Source of the DNA: Planctomycetota bacterium | GTDB taxonomy: Bacteria; Planctomycetota; B15-G4; SIAN01 | Direction: 5' to 3' | Assembly: GCA_028289345.1 (NCBI GenBank) | Contig: JANQQL010000025.1 | Coordinates: 62,001-126,000 of the forward strand | Length of the DNA stretch: 64,000 nt | Shown: positions 35,299 to 45,000 of the stretch, one piece after another | How the letters are laid out: every line of letters starts with the position of its first letter | How positions within the stretch are numbered: position 1 is the stretch's first letter | Notes under the pieces: model-generated | Seen by the model: only the letters and a program-made list of their open reading frames with translations | Databases searched by the model: none | Told to the model about the DNA's origin: nothing | Made by a program: the position numbers and the translations under genes

Positions 35299-37862
35299 TC
35301 TCGCCAGCCACTGCTCAAGAGGGTTTTCCGGAGCGGCTGCAGGAGCTTCTCGAGGACTGGGATGCTTCGACGGATCAAGAGAGGAACGTCGAGTTCCAGG
35401 ACGAGCTTTGGTTGCTCCTTGACGAGGCCGGTGATTTTCCCGAGGCGCTTGCGGGGGTTCGAGAAACGGCGGGCCGCGCCTTGCTGGATCGGGTGCAAGA
35501 CCTCGGCGAAGAAGAGTTCGAGCTCCTCGAGCTGGTTTCCGAGGCGGTGGCCATGGCAAGGCCCCAGGACCAACCGTCTCGAGCCTACTGGGAGTGGCGC
35601 AAGGCGGCGTTCTTGCGAAATCGTGGGAGGTTCGCAGAGGCGTTCGCAACGGTGGATGCGGCTCTCGATCAGTACTTGGAGGCCGGCGGAGGTCAGCGCT
35701 CATCCTTGTTGTTGCTGCAAGCAGACCTGAACTTCCATTTGGGAAACTTCGAAGAGGCCCTTCTGGCAAGTGACCGAGCGGTGCAGGAAGGTGAGCGAGA
35801 CCCAAGGGTTGAGCATCGTGCGCTGATGGTTCGCGCGAAGACGCTGATGGCACTGGGACTTCCGGATCAGGCCTACCCGTCGGTTCAGCAAGCCCTGCGG
35901 CAGGCCAAGGACTGGCGTCGGCAACCGAGTTACGATGCCGGAGCGATTCAGTCGGCGCAGATTCATGCGGTGAGTCATCGCCTTGCGATCGAAGACTACG
36001 AAGGCGCGGTGGCTCTCGTTCGCGAGTTTTCGAGCGACGAAGAACTCTACGCGAACTCCCCCGAAATTCTTGCTTATCTGCGACTGTTGGAGGGCCAAGC
36101 CCTGTCCCTTCTTCAGCGCAAGGATCCCTCGCTTCGCCCCCAGGCGTTGGCCGTTCTGCGCTCCACCCTAGAGGAGCCCACCCTGCGGGAAACCGATCGC
36201 GCAGAAGCTGAACTTTTCCTCGCGGACTTGCTGATCGCCAGTGATGAGAGCGAGGCAAGACAGCGCTACGTCAGTGCGCACGGTCTTCTCGAGAGCTGGC
36301 GAACTACGGAGGCGGCGTCACAGCCGTTGTACTGGAATGGACTCGACGCAATCGTTGCAGGACGATTGGCGCTCCGGAGTGACGAACCGTCCCCGCTGCG
36401 ACTGGCGAGAGACCGTCTCCGCGATGCTCTGGCGGTGTTGCTCGAAAGCTGGTCACGTTCCCCTGACCGATCGGGAGGGGTCGGTTTCCTTTTCTTCTCG
36501 CGCCGCCGAGAGCTGCTGTCGACTCTGATTCAGCTGGAGCGAAGACTCGCCGATGCCGAAGAGTGGCCGGGCTGGGCAGCACTCATGCAAGTGCAGGGGA
36601 AAGGCTCCCTGGCTCGAGCGCTGGGAGCCGAATCCGTCTCTCCGGATCAGGTACGCCAAGAGATGCTCGCCGAGAACCAGGGCTTGTTGATGTACGTTCC
36701 GTCCTGGCCGCAAACGTTGGTTCTGGTGATGGACCGAGAGCAGCACCGTTGGGTGGAGCTGGCGGAAGGCTGGCGAATCGAGCGCGCCCGTCGAGATCAT
36801 CATCAGGCGCTTTCTTCGTTGGTCGAATCGTCCGCGCCCAGAGAGCCCCGTCCCCCGTCTGCCGAGCGAGAGCGACGCGCCGCTCATCAGCTTGCCGATT
36901 TGGTCTTGCCGGCTGCGGTTCAGGCAATGTGGAAAGACTGGGAAGCGGTGACCGTGGTCGGCGCGGACGTGTTTGGACCTTTGCTCTTCGATGTTCTTCC
37001 CACTTCGTTGGGGGAGTTTCTGGGAGCAGAGCGAGCGGTGAGCTACTTACCATCGATCCCCGTGGGGGCTTTCCTTGCACGCAGCCAGGGGCCAGACGCG
37101 GGGTCAGGAATTCCTCGGGTCGCCCTTTTCTCCGGCGCCCGGGTGCTTCCAAAGACCCGTGTTCAATGGCCGGAGCTTTCTGACTTCTCTGTTCCCGATC
37201 GGTTCCTCGTTTCGTTGCGCAAACGGTACGGGTCGAGGATGAGCGCATGGACCTCGGAAGAGACCCGCCTCTCACATCTCGAGGCGCGACTTCACGGCGT
37301 CGACATCGCTCAGTTCTTGATCCACACCGTGCAAGATCGCCGCCGGGAACGGCCCACCGGATTGCTGCTGGGACCACGCTCGGATGGGCAAGGGAACGAA
37401 TTGGCATGGTGCACGGACGTCGAGCAGCTTGCTGCGCCGCCCCTCGTCATTATGACCTCATGTCAAAGTGGTGTCGGTCGCGCAAGGAGCGGCGACTCGT
37501 TTGCCACGGACCTGGCGGGAGCATGGCTTCATGCCGGCTCCCATGCCGTCTTGGTTTCCCCTTTCGACCTTCGGGTGGGGGAGGCCCTGGAGTTCTCCGA
37601 GTCTTTCCACCAGCACTTGGGCCGAGGGCAAAGCACGGCGAAAGCGTTGATGCATGCACGTCAGGATCAACTGTCGCGGTCCGGTTCGGGAAGCGCGGCG
37701 CAGCTCGTCTCCCTTCAGCTTGTCGGAAACGGGAACCAGGCATTCGCTGTGGAGAGTTCCCGTTCCGCCAAGGAGGGGTGGGCCTGGTGGCCTCGTCTCC
37801 TTGGCGGGTTGGGAGTTCTTTCGGTGATTGCCGTGGTGTGGAAGCGATCTTCGTCCCGCTGA
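35217..37862 (+). CDS. Exported, C-terminally anchored CHAT-domain protease with helical repeats
   Basis: This is an 881-residue protein. The start is placed at the ATG at 35217 because it opens a signal peptide (ALWLALVSPATAQ, ending near residue 34); it overlaps the previous gene by 82 bases, and GTG 35268 is an alternative. Residues 35-480 are helical, TPR-like repeats. The C-terminal CHAT (caspase-like) domain has the likely catalytic pair H703 (FLIHTV) and C749 (TSCQSG), followed by AGSHAVLVSPF. A transmembrane helix at about 860-875 with a basic tail should anchor the protein with the protease outside the cytoplasm. By position it belongs with the sigma/anti-sigma pair. Confidence 0.85.
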   Translation: MAVGHPGRKPRSPGLRSVGHAALWLALVSPATAQEGFPERLQELLEDWDASTDQERNVEFQDELWLLLDEAGDFPEALAGVRETAGRALLDRVQDLGEEEFELLELVSEAVAMARPQDQPSRAYWEWRKAAFLRNRGRFAEAFATVDAALDQYLEAGGGQRSSLLLLQADLNFHLGNFEEALLASDRAVQEGERDPRVEHRALMVRAKTLMALGLPDQAYPSVQQALRQAKDWRRQPSYDAGAIQSAQIHAVSHRLAIEDYEGAVALVREFSSDEELYANSPEILAYLRLLEGQALSLLQRKDPSLRPQALAVLRSTLEEPTLRETDRAEAELFLADLLIASDESEARQRYVSAHGLLESWRTTEAASQPLYWNGLDAIVAGRLALRSDEPSPLRLARDRLRDALAVLLESWSRSPDRSGGVGFLFFSRRRELLSTLIQLERRLADAEEWPGWAALMQVQGKGSLARALGAESVSPDQVRQEMLAENQGLLMYVPSWPQTLVLVMDREQHRWVELAEGWRIERARRDHHQALSSLVESSAPREPRPPSAERERRAAHQLADLVLPAAVQAMWKDWEAVTVVGADVFGPLLFDVLPTSLGEFLGAERAVSYLPSIPVGAFLARSQGPDAGSGIPRVALFSGARVLPKTRVQWPELSDFSVPDRFLVSLRKRYGSRMSAWTSEETRLSHLEARLHGVDIAQFLIHTVQDRRRERPTGLLLGPRSDGQGNELAWCTDVEQLAAPPLVIMTSCQSGVGRARSGDSFATDLAGAWLHAGSHAVLVSPFDLRVGEALEFSESFHQHLGRGQSTAKALMHARQDQLSRSGSGSAAQLVSLQLVGNGNQAFAVESSRSAKEGWAWWPRLLGGLGVLSVIAVVWKRSSSR

Positions 37863-37877
37863 GTCACGGGCGCCCGA

Positions 37878-39521
37878 TCACGGATTGTTCGGATTGGGCG
37901 GATCGCTGTCGGGCGCCTGGTTCTCGTTGAGCGGAGTCATGCCCGAACCACTGCCTCGTTCACGGCAGGTAATGGGGTCGAGCACGGTGCTGTAGATCAC
38001 GGGAGAGTTTCCACCAGCAAGCAAGAGTCCCGTGTTATCCAACGAAAGCGAGTGGGCGAAAATCGTTGTTCCGCCCGACTTGGTCAGGTTCTGGCTGATG
38101 GTGTCGACGGCGACGATTCGTAGCTCGTAACTGTAGACCGCGTCACTGTCCCACAGCTCCAACACGGGAAAGGTGACGGTCGTGGGGAACGTGGAGAAGG
38201 GAATCATCGTCCGACTAACTGCCAATTGCTCAATCGCGCTGGGATAGGACGGGTCCCGCCACACGACGACCTCCAAATGATCCAATCCCGGATGGGGATT
38301 CGAAGGTGGCACGAGGGTGAGGTCTAGCTGGCCCGTTCCCAGAAGACAATCGAAGATTTCGTACTTGGCTTCTGCAACACCGACGGCGTTCCCGTCGACG
38401 GTCACGGTGTTGTTTTTGGCGAGGACTAGCTCGCCGCTGGCGGGGCTAGGGATCAGTAAGTCCTGATCGCCATCGAGGTCAGAGTCGAAGAACACGGGCT
38501 TGCCACTTTGACTGTTGAGGGGCGCTCCGCTGGTATCCAGATCGACCTCGGCGATGACGGGAAATGTGAGGGGGGGGGTGCCTCCGCTGCCACGCTCGTT
38601 CAGGGAAAGGGGCGCGACGAACGAGTCTTGCCACTGAAGCACGAGATCGTCGTACCCGTCACCGTTCGCATCCCCAGCATCGATTCCCACGATGCTCGAT
38701 GATTGCAAGGCCAGGGCTTCCCGAGTGGTGGCACCGCCCGTCCCAGTCTTGTCGTACACGAAAAGCCACTGGGTGGGCTGGCTCGTGGGCTTCGCCACGG
38801 CCGCTAGACGATCGGTGCTACCCGGCTCCTCCACTCGAGTGATCCGAGCCGACGAGATGCTCTCGGGAATGAAGCTGAGCAGGTTGCCGTCAAAGTCGAA
38901 GACCCAGACTCCAATCGCATTGAGAACGGCGAAATCGATCGGAGCGACTTCATCCCAGTTCAGGACTTCGACATCCAGAACAGGGGACCAGAAGATCACG
39001 GGAAGTGGTTGGACTGCGGTTCCTAGCGCGTCGGACATGCGAAGAACTTGCAACCGCGACGAGTCGATGGCCACCAGGTCCGTTTCCGCGCCGTTTTGTT
39101 CTGCCACCAAGATTGGTCGAGCCTGTTGCCAGTTCGAATCCGCCGTCACCAACTTCGAAGTGAACGTGCCTGAGGGGTAAGAAAGGTAGGAGTGGTAGAG
39201 CCCCCCATTTGATGTGAAGAACAACGAGTCGCTGCCGGTCGGGCTTCCCTCGGGATGGATCGCGAAGCTGTAGATGGTGTCAGGGTGGGCGGTCAAGGAT
39301 GAGTGATTCTCCGGTCCGTAAACCAGGACCGCTTGAAACCCAGATTGAAACAAGATGTCCGGGTTCAAATCTCCGGTCAAGTCTCCCGCTTCCGATCGAA
39401 ACAAAGGGGAGCCAAATCCACCGATTGACAGGTGTTTGCGAGCGGTTCCCTGGTAGGGGTTCTGTGCCAGTGCTGATAGCGAAAGAGCGAAAAAGCAAAC
39501 CAATGAGAAGGTTGCGCGCAT
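37878..39521 (-). CDS. Secreted repeat protein with VCBS-like units
   Basis: This is a 547-residue exported protein. The ATG at 39521 has GGTGGAG upstream and opens the signal peptide MRATFSLVCFFALSLSALAQ; an open extension to 39743 is not supported. FG-GAP/VCBS-like cores appear at GDLTGDLNPDILF, GDANGDGYDDLVL and DSDLDGDQDLLIP, with looser repeats between. The C-terminal third is a beta-sandwich-like region ending in a proline/asparagine-rich tail (PPNPNNP). No enzyme motif is seen. It diverges from the propeller/cytochrome gene across a 233-base region that holds a perfect palindrome. Confidence 0.72.
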   Translation of the reverse strand: MRATFSLVCFFALSLSALAQNPYQGTARKHLSIGGFGSPLFRSEAGDLTGDLNPDILFQSGFQAVLVYGPENHSSLTAHPDTIYSFAIHPEGSPTGSDSLFFTSNGGLYHSYLSYPSGTFTSKLVTADSNWQQARPILVAEQNGAETDLVAIDSSRLQVLRMSDALGTAVQPLPVIFWSPVLDVEVLNWDEVAPIDFAVLNAIGVWVFDFDGNLLSFIPESISSARITRVEEPGSTDRLAAVAKPTSQPTQWLFVYDKTGTGGATTREALALQSSSIVGIDAGDANGDGYDDLVLQWQDSFVAPLSLNERGSGGTPPLTFPVIAEVDLDTSGAPLNSQSGKPVFFDSDLDGDQDLLIPSPASGELVLAKNNTVTVDGNAVGVAEAKYEIFDCLLGTGQLDLTLVPPSNPHPGLDHLEVVVWRDPSYPSAIEQLAVSRTMIPFSTFPTTVTFPVLELWDSDAVYSYELRIVAVDTISQNLTKSGGTTIFAHSLSLDNTGLLLAGGNSPVIYSTVLDPITCRERGSGSGMTPLNENQAPDSDPPNPNNP

Positions 39522-39555
39522 GAAGGATGTCTCCACCTGGTTGGATGTGTTTCGC

Positions 39556-39588
39556 TTGACATGATTAGCATTTCTCTGAGATCTCAGA
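39556..39588. promoter_or_regulatory. TTGACA box plus perfect 14-bp palindrome between divergent genes
   Basis: In the 233-base divergent region, TTGACA (39556-39561) could be a -35 element for the rightward gene; no good -10 follows at 17 bases. The 14-base palindrome TCTGAGATCTCAGA (39575-39588) lies where that -10 would be expected. A dimeric regulator could bind it and control both flanking genes. No function is proven. Confidence 0.4.
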
Positions 39589-39754
39589 TAGTGACTCCCT
39601 CGGGATTTGTCACCTCGGCTTGTCTTGCCAAACATCTCCCGAAAATGAAAAAACTCAGAAAGCCAAAAGATCCCATAGACGAAGTCACTGCCGTGAAGCA
39701 CTTCGGAAAGGAGGACCCTTCCTCCCGCACCGACGCACTTCATGGAGAACTTCG

Positions 39755-42700
39755 ATGAGCCTCAAGCCACTTGGGTGGAGCGGTCTTTTTCTCTGCGCGA
39801 TTACGCTTGCACCGATCGCGAGCGGACAACAGATCAACGGGAATCCACAAGGGCCTTTTGCCCCGGCACCCAATCCGATTCCGATTGGGATGGCGCCTCA
39901 TGACATCCTGGACAGCGACCCGGATTCCTGGACCAGCGTCGGAGTCAATGCTTGCCGACCCATGGCTCTCACCCCCGACAACCTCCGGCTGTACGTCGTG
40001 AACGTGCATGACTCGAAGGTCCGCTCGTTCGATTTCACCGGCGCGAGCGGAATTCAAGACTGGCGAGTTCCTTGGGCGCCCGTTTCGGTCGCGATCTACG
40101 ATGTCCCGAGCTTGAGTTTGAACTGGTTGCTGGTGGTAAGCGGTGGCAATCATGTGCTCACCATCCTCGATCGTTTCACCGGAGAGCTCCTCGAGGTCGT
40201 GCCGCTTCCCTTCGAGCCGGCCGACATCCTTGTCGACGTTGGTCGCCAGGAGGCATACATTTCGTGTTCGGGGGCGGACTCCTTGGCGGTGGTCGATCTG
40301 ACGACCTTTGCGGTGGTCGAACACCCCGTGCCGTCCAAGCACCCAACCTACTTGTCCTTCGACGACGAGGGGCGTGTGCTGATTGCACCAATGATCTCGG
40401 GCAACAACTCGACAACGGAGAGCACGGGAGCCAACGCTTCGTTCGTGATCGTAGACCTGGATGACCCCGCGAACTCCCCGTCTGGCGGACTCCCCGACGA
40501 AGATTGCTTCCGTTTCGATCCGACGACCGGGACGATGACTGCGGTGGCGCGACGGGTGGGGACGATCCTGTTCGGCCAGGGAGTGAATCCGGCCAACGGG
40601 AAGTTCTGGCAACTCAACTTCGAAGCGTCGAACAAGGATCCCGCACGTCAGAACGAGCCGGCGATTCGCGGGACGTTTGGGCTGAACCGTCTGACGATCA
40701 CCGATCTTCCGGACCCTGGTCAGCCAATTGCGGATCGTGCGATCCACACGTTCATCGACCTCGACGACTCCGACCCCGTGATGGCGGGCCAGCAGATCGA
40801 CCCCTTGCGCACCGTGGGCCTTCCGATCGGCCTCGAGTTCACCGGGGCCGGGTATGGAATCATCGTGGGACTCTTGACCGACAACGTGACCGTGCTCACT
40901 CCCCAAGGAGACTTCTTCACCGAGTTTGACCTCTGGCAGGACCCGATGGAGGCGGATCCGGCGCGGCACGTGCCGAGAGCGGTTCTCTCGAACTCCTTGG
41001 GGACCATTCTCATGGTCTACTGTTCGAACACGAACCTGGTGCAGTTCTACGATGCATCCGTAGCGCCGACGATCAATCACGTCTTCGATCTCGACATCGG
41101 GTTCGACCCCACTCCCGAACTGGTCAAGTTGGGACGCGCCCTGTTCTATGACGGCTCTCGATCCCTGCACAACAATCTGTCCTGCGCGTCCTGTCACATT
41201 GATGGGCGCACCGACCTTCTGGCGTGGGAGCTGTCCAACACTCCGTTCGACGAGAAGGGGCCGCTCGTGACTCAGACTTTGAAGGGGATCGAAAAGCAGG
41301 GGCCCTTTCACTGGCGTGGCGAGCGCGCCAATCTGGACGCGTTCAACGTTGCGTTCGACGGTCTCTTGGGCGGCACCCCCCTCGACGATGAGTTTCCCGA
41401 AGACGAGCTTGGCCAGTTCAAGGCTTTCGTGTTCTCGTTGAACAACACCGCCAATCCCGGTCAGGACGAAACCAATTTCCTGACTCCCGGGCTCTCTCAG
41501 CCGAGTTCTCAGGGGCTGGTCGGGTCACCCATCGACGGACGAGAGCACTTCCTCACTATCCCGTCTTTGGGGGCCCAGTCGTGTGGCGACTGCCATCAGC
41601 TGCCGAGCGGGACGGACAGCGACATGGTCCGGGACATCAACGACTACAACCCCGCGTTGCTGCGAGCGAAGCCGACCGCGTTCAACGAGCTGTGGCGCAA
41701 GGACCAACCGATCGTCACCGTGGATGGAGCTCAGAAACCACTCCTGGGAACCGGACTTCTGCACGATGGGCGACAGCTGAGTCTCGAAGCATTCATCAAT
41801 GGCCCGTTCGCTTTGACCCCGCAGCAGGCCAAGGACACCTTCGACTACGTGACTCAATTCCCCAGTGAAACGGCTCCCATGGTTCACAAGGCGGACCTCT
41901 TCGACGAGCACCACCCGGTCATCGCCGACCGCGTGGAGGACTACTACCTGGATCAGGCGCACCGCGGCTACGGCTCGGTGGCCTTGGTGGGGTCGATGGT
42001 GGTCGACGGAGCCGACGTCCCGGTCAACTGGCAGTACGACTCGAGCACCGGCCTGTTCGTGCCGGACTCCCCGGCCTTCTCCCAGATGACCTTTGCTGAG
42101 CTCAAGTCGAAGACGCTGGCCGGTTTGGCATCGAACATGGTTCTCGGCTTGCCGCTTGGCAATGCGGAGCGCTTTGCGATCGACTCGGATCTAGATGAAC
42201 TGATCAATCAAGAAGAGATTGCCCTCGGGACCAATCCTTTCAACCCAGACTCGGACGGGGACGGGGATCCGGACGGTCACGAGGTTGCGAACGGTGGGGA
42301 TCCCTTGGATGCCACGATTGGCTCCACGGATGGAACTCCTCCGGAGATTCAGAACATGGTCATTCACTGGGTCAGCACCAAAAATGCCAGGCTGACGTTC
42401 GAGACCTCAGAGCCTTGTCGGACGACGGTGACATACTTCCCTGTCGGCACCACCGGTTTGGAGCAAACCGTCTCCAATGGCACTTTGCGCAAGCGTCACA
42501 GCTTCATCCTCAGCGAGTTGGTTCCCTCGACCAAACAACAAGCGATGCCGCCGGTCTCGGCCGACGACGAAGTCCTGAATACCTACACGGTGAAGATTGA
42601 GGCGGTGGATGCCGCAGGCTTGCCCGATATGGCTTTTGCGGAAGAGCTCACCACCGGCGGATTCACGTTCCGGGCGGGCACCCTGTTTGGCGTGATCGGT

Positions 42701-43210
42701 CAGCTCGACTTGATTTCACCGATGCCCGACTACGTCGCTGGCACCCTCGACTTCACGATGCGGTTGCGCATGGAGAGCAAGATCGGACGTTCCGCAGCGA
42801 CCGGCCAGTCGCTTCCCTTGGGAGGGATGGTGGCTGCTTGCCAAGTCATCGTGAATGGGAACGTGCATTCGGATTTTGACGTGATTCCGAATCGGGCCAA
42901 GAAGTTCTGTCTCACGGATCTCAACAACCCGACCACGACCATCGAGTTCGATGCCCGGCCAGGGCCGTTCGTTCTGACGGATCAGACCGATTCCTCGGGG
43001 CTGGTGGACACCGCCATCCAGGTGCGAGGTTTGAACCCGGGGGACGAAGTCGTGATCAATCCGATTGCTGTGCAGCAGACGGTCTTTGTCGGGTCCAACT
43101 ACGATCCCTTGGACGACTGTCCGGATCTCTCCTCCGCGGAGGCGCTCATCTTCGCGATGGACTTCGCGTTTCCTGACAGCGTGATCCGGAGGGCATCCAT
43201 CACTCATTGA
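39755..43210 (+). CDS. Secreted YVTN-type beta-propeller/di-haem cytochrome c fusion
   Basis: This is a 1,151-residue exported protein. The ATG at 39755 follows GGAGAAC and a signal peptide ends near residue 25 (APIASGQ). Residues 45-450 look like a YVTN/YncE-type beta-propeller (LYVVNVHDSKVRSF, LLVVSGGNHVLTI). Two haem c sites follow: CASCH (C477, C480, H481) and CGDCH (C610, C613, H614), in the arrangement of the di-haem cytochrome c peroxidase/MauG group. A calcium-type repeat (about 811-850, with NPDSDGDGDPDGHE) and a beta-rich C-terminus complete it. It probably acts as a periplasmic or surface redox protein; peroxidase activity is only a family-based guess. Confidence 0.82.
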   Translation: MSLKPLGWSGLFLCAITLAPIASGQQINGNPQGPFAPAPNPIPIGMAPHDILDSDPDSWTSVGVNACRPMALTPDNLRLYVVNVHDSKVRSFDFTGASGIQDWRVPWAPVSVAIYDVPSLSLNWLLVVSGGNHVLTILDRFTGELLEVVPLPFEPADILVDVGRQEAYISCSGADSLAVVDLTTFAVVEHPVPSKHPTYLSFDDEGRVLIAPMISGNNSTTESTGANASFVIVDLDDPANSPSGGLPDEDCFRFDPTTGTMTAVARRVGTILFGQGVNPANGKFWQLNFEASNKDPARQNEPAIRGTFGLNRLTITDLPDPGQPIADRAIHTFIDLDDSDPVMAGQQIDPLRTVGLPIGLEFTGAGYGIIVGLLTDNVTVLTPQGDFFTEFDLWQDPMEADPARHVPRAVLSNSLGTILMVYCSNTNLVQFYDASVAPTINHVFDLDIGFDPTPELVKLGRALFYDGSRSLHNNLSCASCHIDGRTDLLAWELSNTPFDEKGPLVTQTLKGIEKQGPFHWRGERANLDAFNVAFDGLLGGTPLDDEFPEDELGQFKAFVFSLNNTANPGQDETNFLTPGLSQPSSQGLVGSPIDGREHFLTIPSLGAQSCGDCHQLPSGTDSDMVRDINDYNPALLRAKPTAFNELWRKDQPIVTVDGAQKPLLGTGLLHDGRQLSLEAFINGPFALTPQQAKDTFDYVTQFPSETAPMVHKADLFDEHHPVIADRVEDYYLDQAHRGYGSVALVGSMVVDGADVPVNWQYDSSTGLFVPDSPAFSQMTFAELKSKTLAGLASNMVLGLPLGNAERFAIDSDLDELINQEEIALGTNPFNPDSDGDGDPDGHEVANGGDPLDATIGSTDGTPPEIQNMVIHWVSTKNARLTFETSEPCRTTVTYFPVGTTGLEQTVSNGTLRKRHSFILSELVPSTKQQAMPPVSADDEVLNTYTVKIEAVDAAGLPDMAFAEELTTGGFTFRAGTLFGVIGQLDLISPMPDYVAGTLDFTMRLRMESKIGRSAATGQSLPLGGMVAACQVIVNGNVHSDFDVIPNRAKKFCLTDLNNPTTTIEFDARPGPFVLTDQTDSSGLVDTAIQVRGLNPGDEVVINPIAVQQTVFVGSNYDPLDDCPDLSSAEALIFAMDFAFPDSVIRRASITH

Positions 43211-43576
43211 GTCGCTCCCCCGGGAGGCAGCAAGTTCGTCGCTCGAAGGAAAAGAGGCAGCCGGGAGCGCTGCGGACCTGTCGGGCGGCGGACTTGTTGT
43301 CAGTCCTCTCCAGACCGTCGAAGTTCCGAGGTCCGGGCAGAGGTCTTCCGTGGACGGCCGTGTCGAGGGAGAGCGATCCGCGGGGCTGGCCTTCTCGTCC
43401 CAACCCCGACGATTCCGTCGATCGACAGCGCAGGGACTGACCGCGTGGGCATCGGCGACGTCCCCGACGCTCCGTGAGTGGAGTCAACGGTCAAAAGATC
43501 GGATCGGGCGCCGAACGACTCTTTCAACGGTCTGCTAGCCTTTCGCGGAGTCAGACTCTCTGCAGAAAGGTAATTC
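43211..43576. other. Intergenic region, no gene recognised
   Basis: These 366 bases lie between two same-strand genes. No protein-like frame, RNA or strong terminator was recognised. Confidence 0.45.
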
Positions 43577-44815
43577 TTGGGGGTTCCCTTTTCGAAATCG
43601 ATTGGTGTCGCGCTCTGCCTCGTGTGGATCGCCGTCGCGTCCCTCGCCTGGACCCACGCAGGACCTCCGCTCGCGTTGGAGGTTCACGTGAAGGCTGAGT
43701 CCGTGCGGATCAAGGTCATTGGCGAACAGGAACTGCTCTGCCCGTGGCTGGGATTGTCGGCTCCCCTCGAAGACCCACTCGGAGATGAGAGGCGCCAAGC
43801 GATTCTCGATGCCGCCGGGCAATGGGTGGCTCGCGCGGAGACGTTTCAGGTCAGCGATGCCGACGATGTGGCCGCGACCGAGATCGAAACCCCGGAATTG
43901 CTGGCGCTCGAGTACGGCAAGCCGGCGTTGGTGATTTCGTTCGACTACTCGGTGCAAGAGAAGCCCCGTTGGGTCAAGCTGCGCGCGCCAGTGTTTCCCT
44001 CGGCCGACTCGGGGGAAGACTCCGCGATTCCCGGTCAGGTGTTGTGGTTGGGGGACATCCAGGAGTTCTTCCTGACTCCCGCCGAGCCCGAGTACACCTG
44101 GCACTCCCGCGTCATCCGGCCGCCGTCGAGGGCGATCACACCGGCTCCTTCGTTCTCGCCCAAGCACCGATCCATCCCGCTCGTTTCGCTCGGTCTGTTG
44201 GTCGTTGTGTTGGGATGGGCATTGTTCTTTCGGGATCGCCCCTTGCCGCTGTCCTCAGCATGGCGCGTGTGGTTGATCCTCCTGGTCCTGGCCGCGCTGG
44301 CTCGGCCAATGGCACGGGTCTCGGTTCCGGTGTTCTGGACCACCGCCGCATCGATTCCCGGGGAGTCAGACGCCCGCGAAATCTTCGTGGCACTGCATCG
44401 AAGCATCTACCAAGCCTTCGAAGCCACGTCGGAGGAGGAAATCTACGATCTCTTGGCACGGAGCGTCAGCGGAGAACTCCTCGATGAACTCTACGTGGAC
44501 ATCTACGAAAGCCTTCTGTTGCGGGGGGAAGGAGGGGCGATCTGCCGTGTTGACCAGGTGGAGTTGCTAGAAACCGAGATTGACCGAGAGGCCCCATCGC
44601 TTTTGATCGGAGAGCCGGCGGACGAAGTTGCGCGGTACCAGGTGGAGTGCGCCTGGCGCGTTCATGGTCGAGTGTCTCACTGGGGACACACCCATCGCCG
44701 GGTCAATCAGTATCGGGCGATCTATCAGGTCCACCACGACGGAGCTTCTTGGAAGATGGAAGCGGTGAAGATGCTGGAAACGGAGCGGTTGGCAGGCGGA
44801 ACACCCGAGGACTGA
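43577..44815 (+). CDS. Membrane protein of unknown function
   Basis: This is a 412-residue protein I do not recognise. An N-terminal signal or helix (about 9-27) is followed by a roughly 170-residue extracytoplasmic region, two transmembrane helices (about 199-217 and 229-245) and a C-terminal domain of about 165 residues. That last domain (EIFVALHRSIYQAFEATSE, then YQVHHDGASWKMEAV) has the helix-plus-sheet pattern of NTF2-like folds and ends with the tryptophan typical of them. The TTG start at 43577 follows AGAAAGG. It converges with egtB. A structural or signalling role at the membrane is possible. Confidence 0.65.
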   Translation: MGVPFSKSIGVALCLVWIAVASLAWTHAGPPLALEVHVKAESVRIKVIGEQELLCPWLGLSAPLEDPLGDERRQAILDAAGQWVARAETFQVSDADDVAATEIETPELLALEYGKPALVISFDYSVQEKPRWVKLRAPVFPSADSGEDSAIPGQVLWLGDIQEFFLTPAEPEYTWHSRVIRPPSRAITPAPSFSPKHRSIPLVSLGLLVVVLGWALFFRDRPLPLSSAWRVWLILLVLAALARPMARVSVPVFWTTAASIPGESDAREIFVALHRSIYQAFEATSEEEIYDLLARSVSGELLDELYVDIYESLLLRGEGGAICRVDQVELLETEIDREAPSLLIGEPADEVARYQVECAWRVHGRVSHWGHTHRRVNQYRAIYQVHHDGASWKMEAVKMLETERLAGGTPED

Positions 44816-45000
44816 GAGCGGGGGCGTTTTCGACTTCGCTTTCGTTGGCTCGAAGTCTCGAGGATCTCTTTGGCACTCGGACCGAGCCTCCCGTTGCTCA
44901 GCCCGACTTCTGTGGCGAGCAGTCTCGCACTCCGCCGAATCCTTGGCGCCAGTAGCGAACAACGCACGGAAGAGAGTGGAATCGTCAAGCCTTGGTCGGG

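Noticed and set aside
33998-37862. Reading the CHAT trio as a caspase-like antiphage defence island
   Set aside because: CHAT proteases do occur in defence systems (for example with gasdermin-like partners), but here the protease is predicted to be exported and no effector or nucleic-acid sensor is adjacent, so a signalling role fits better.
39740-41311. Minus-strand open frame opposite the propeller/cytochrome gene
   Set aside because: The plus-strand product has a signal peptide, propeller and haem sites; the antisense frame has nothing recognisable.
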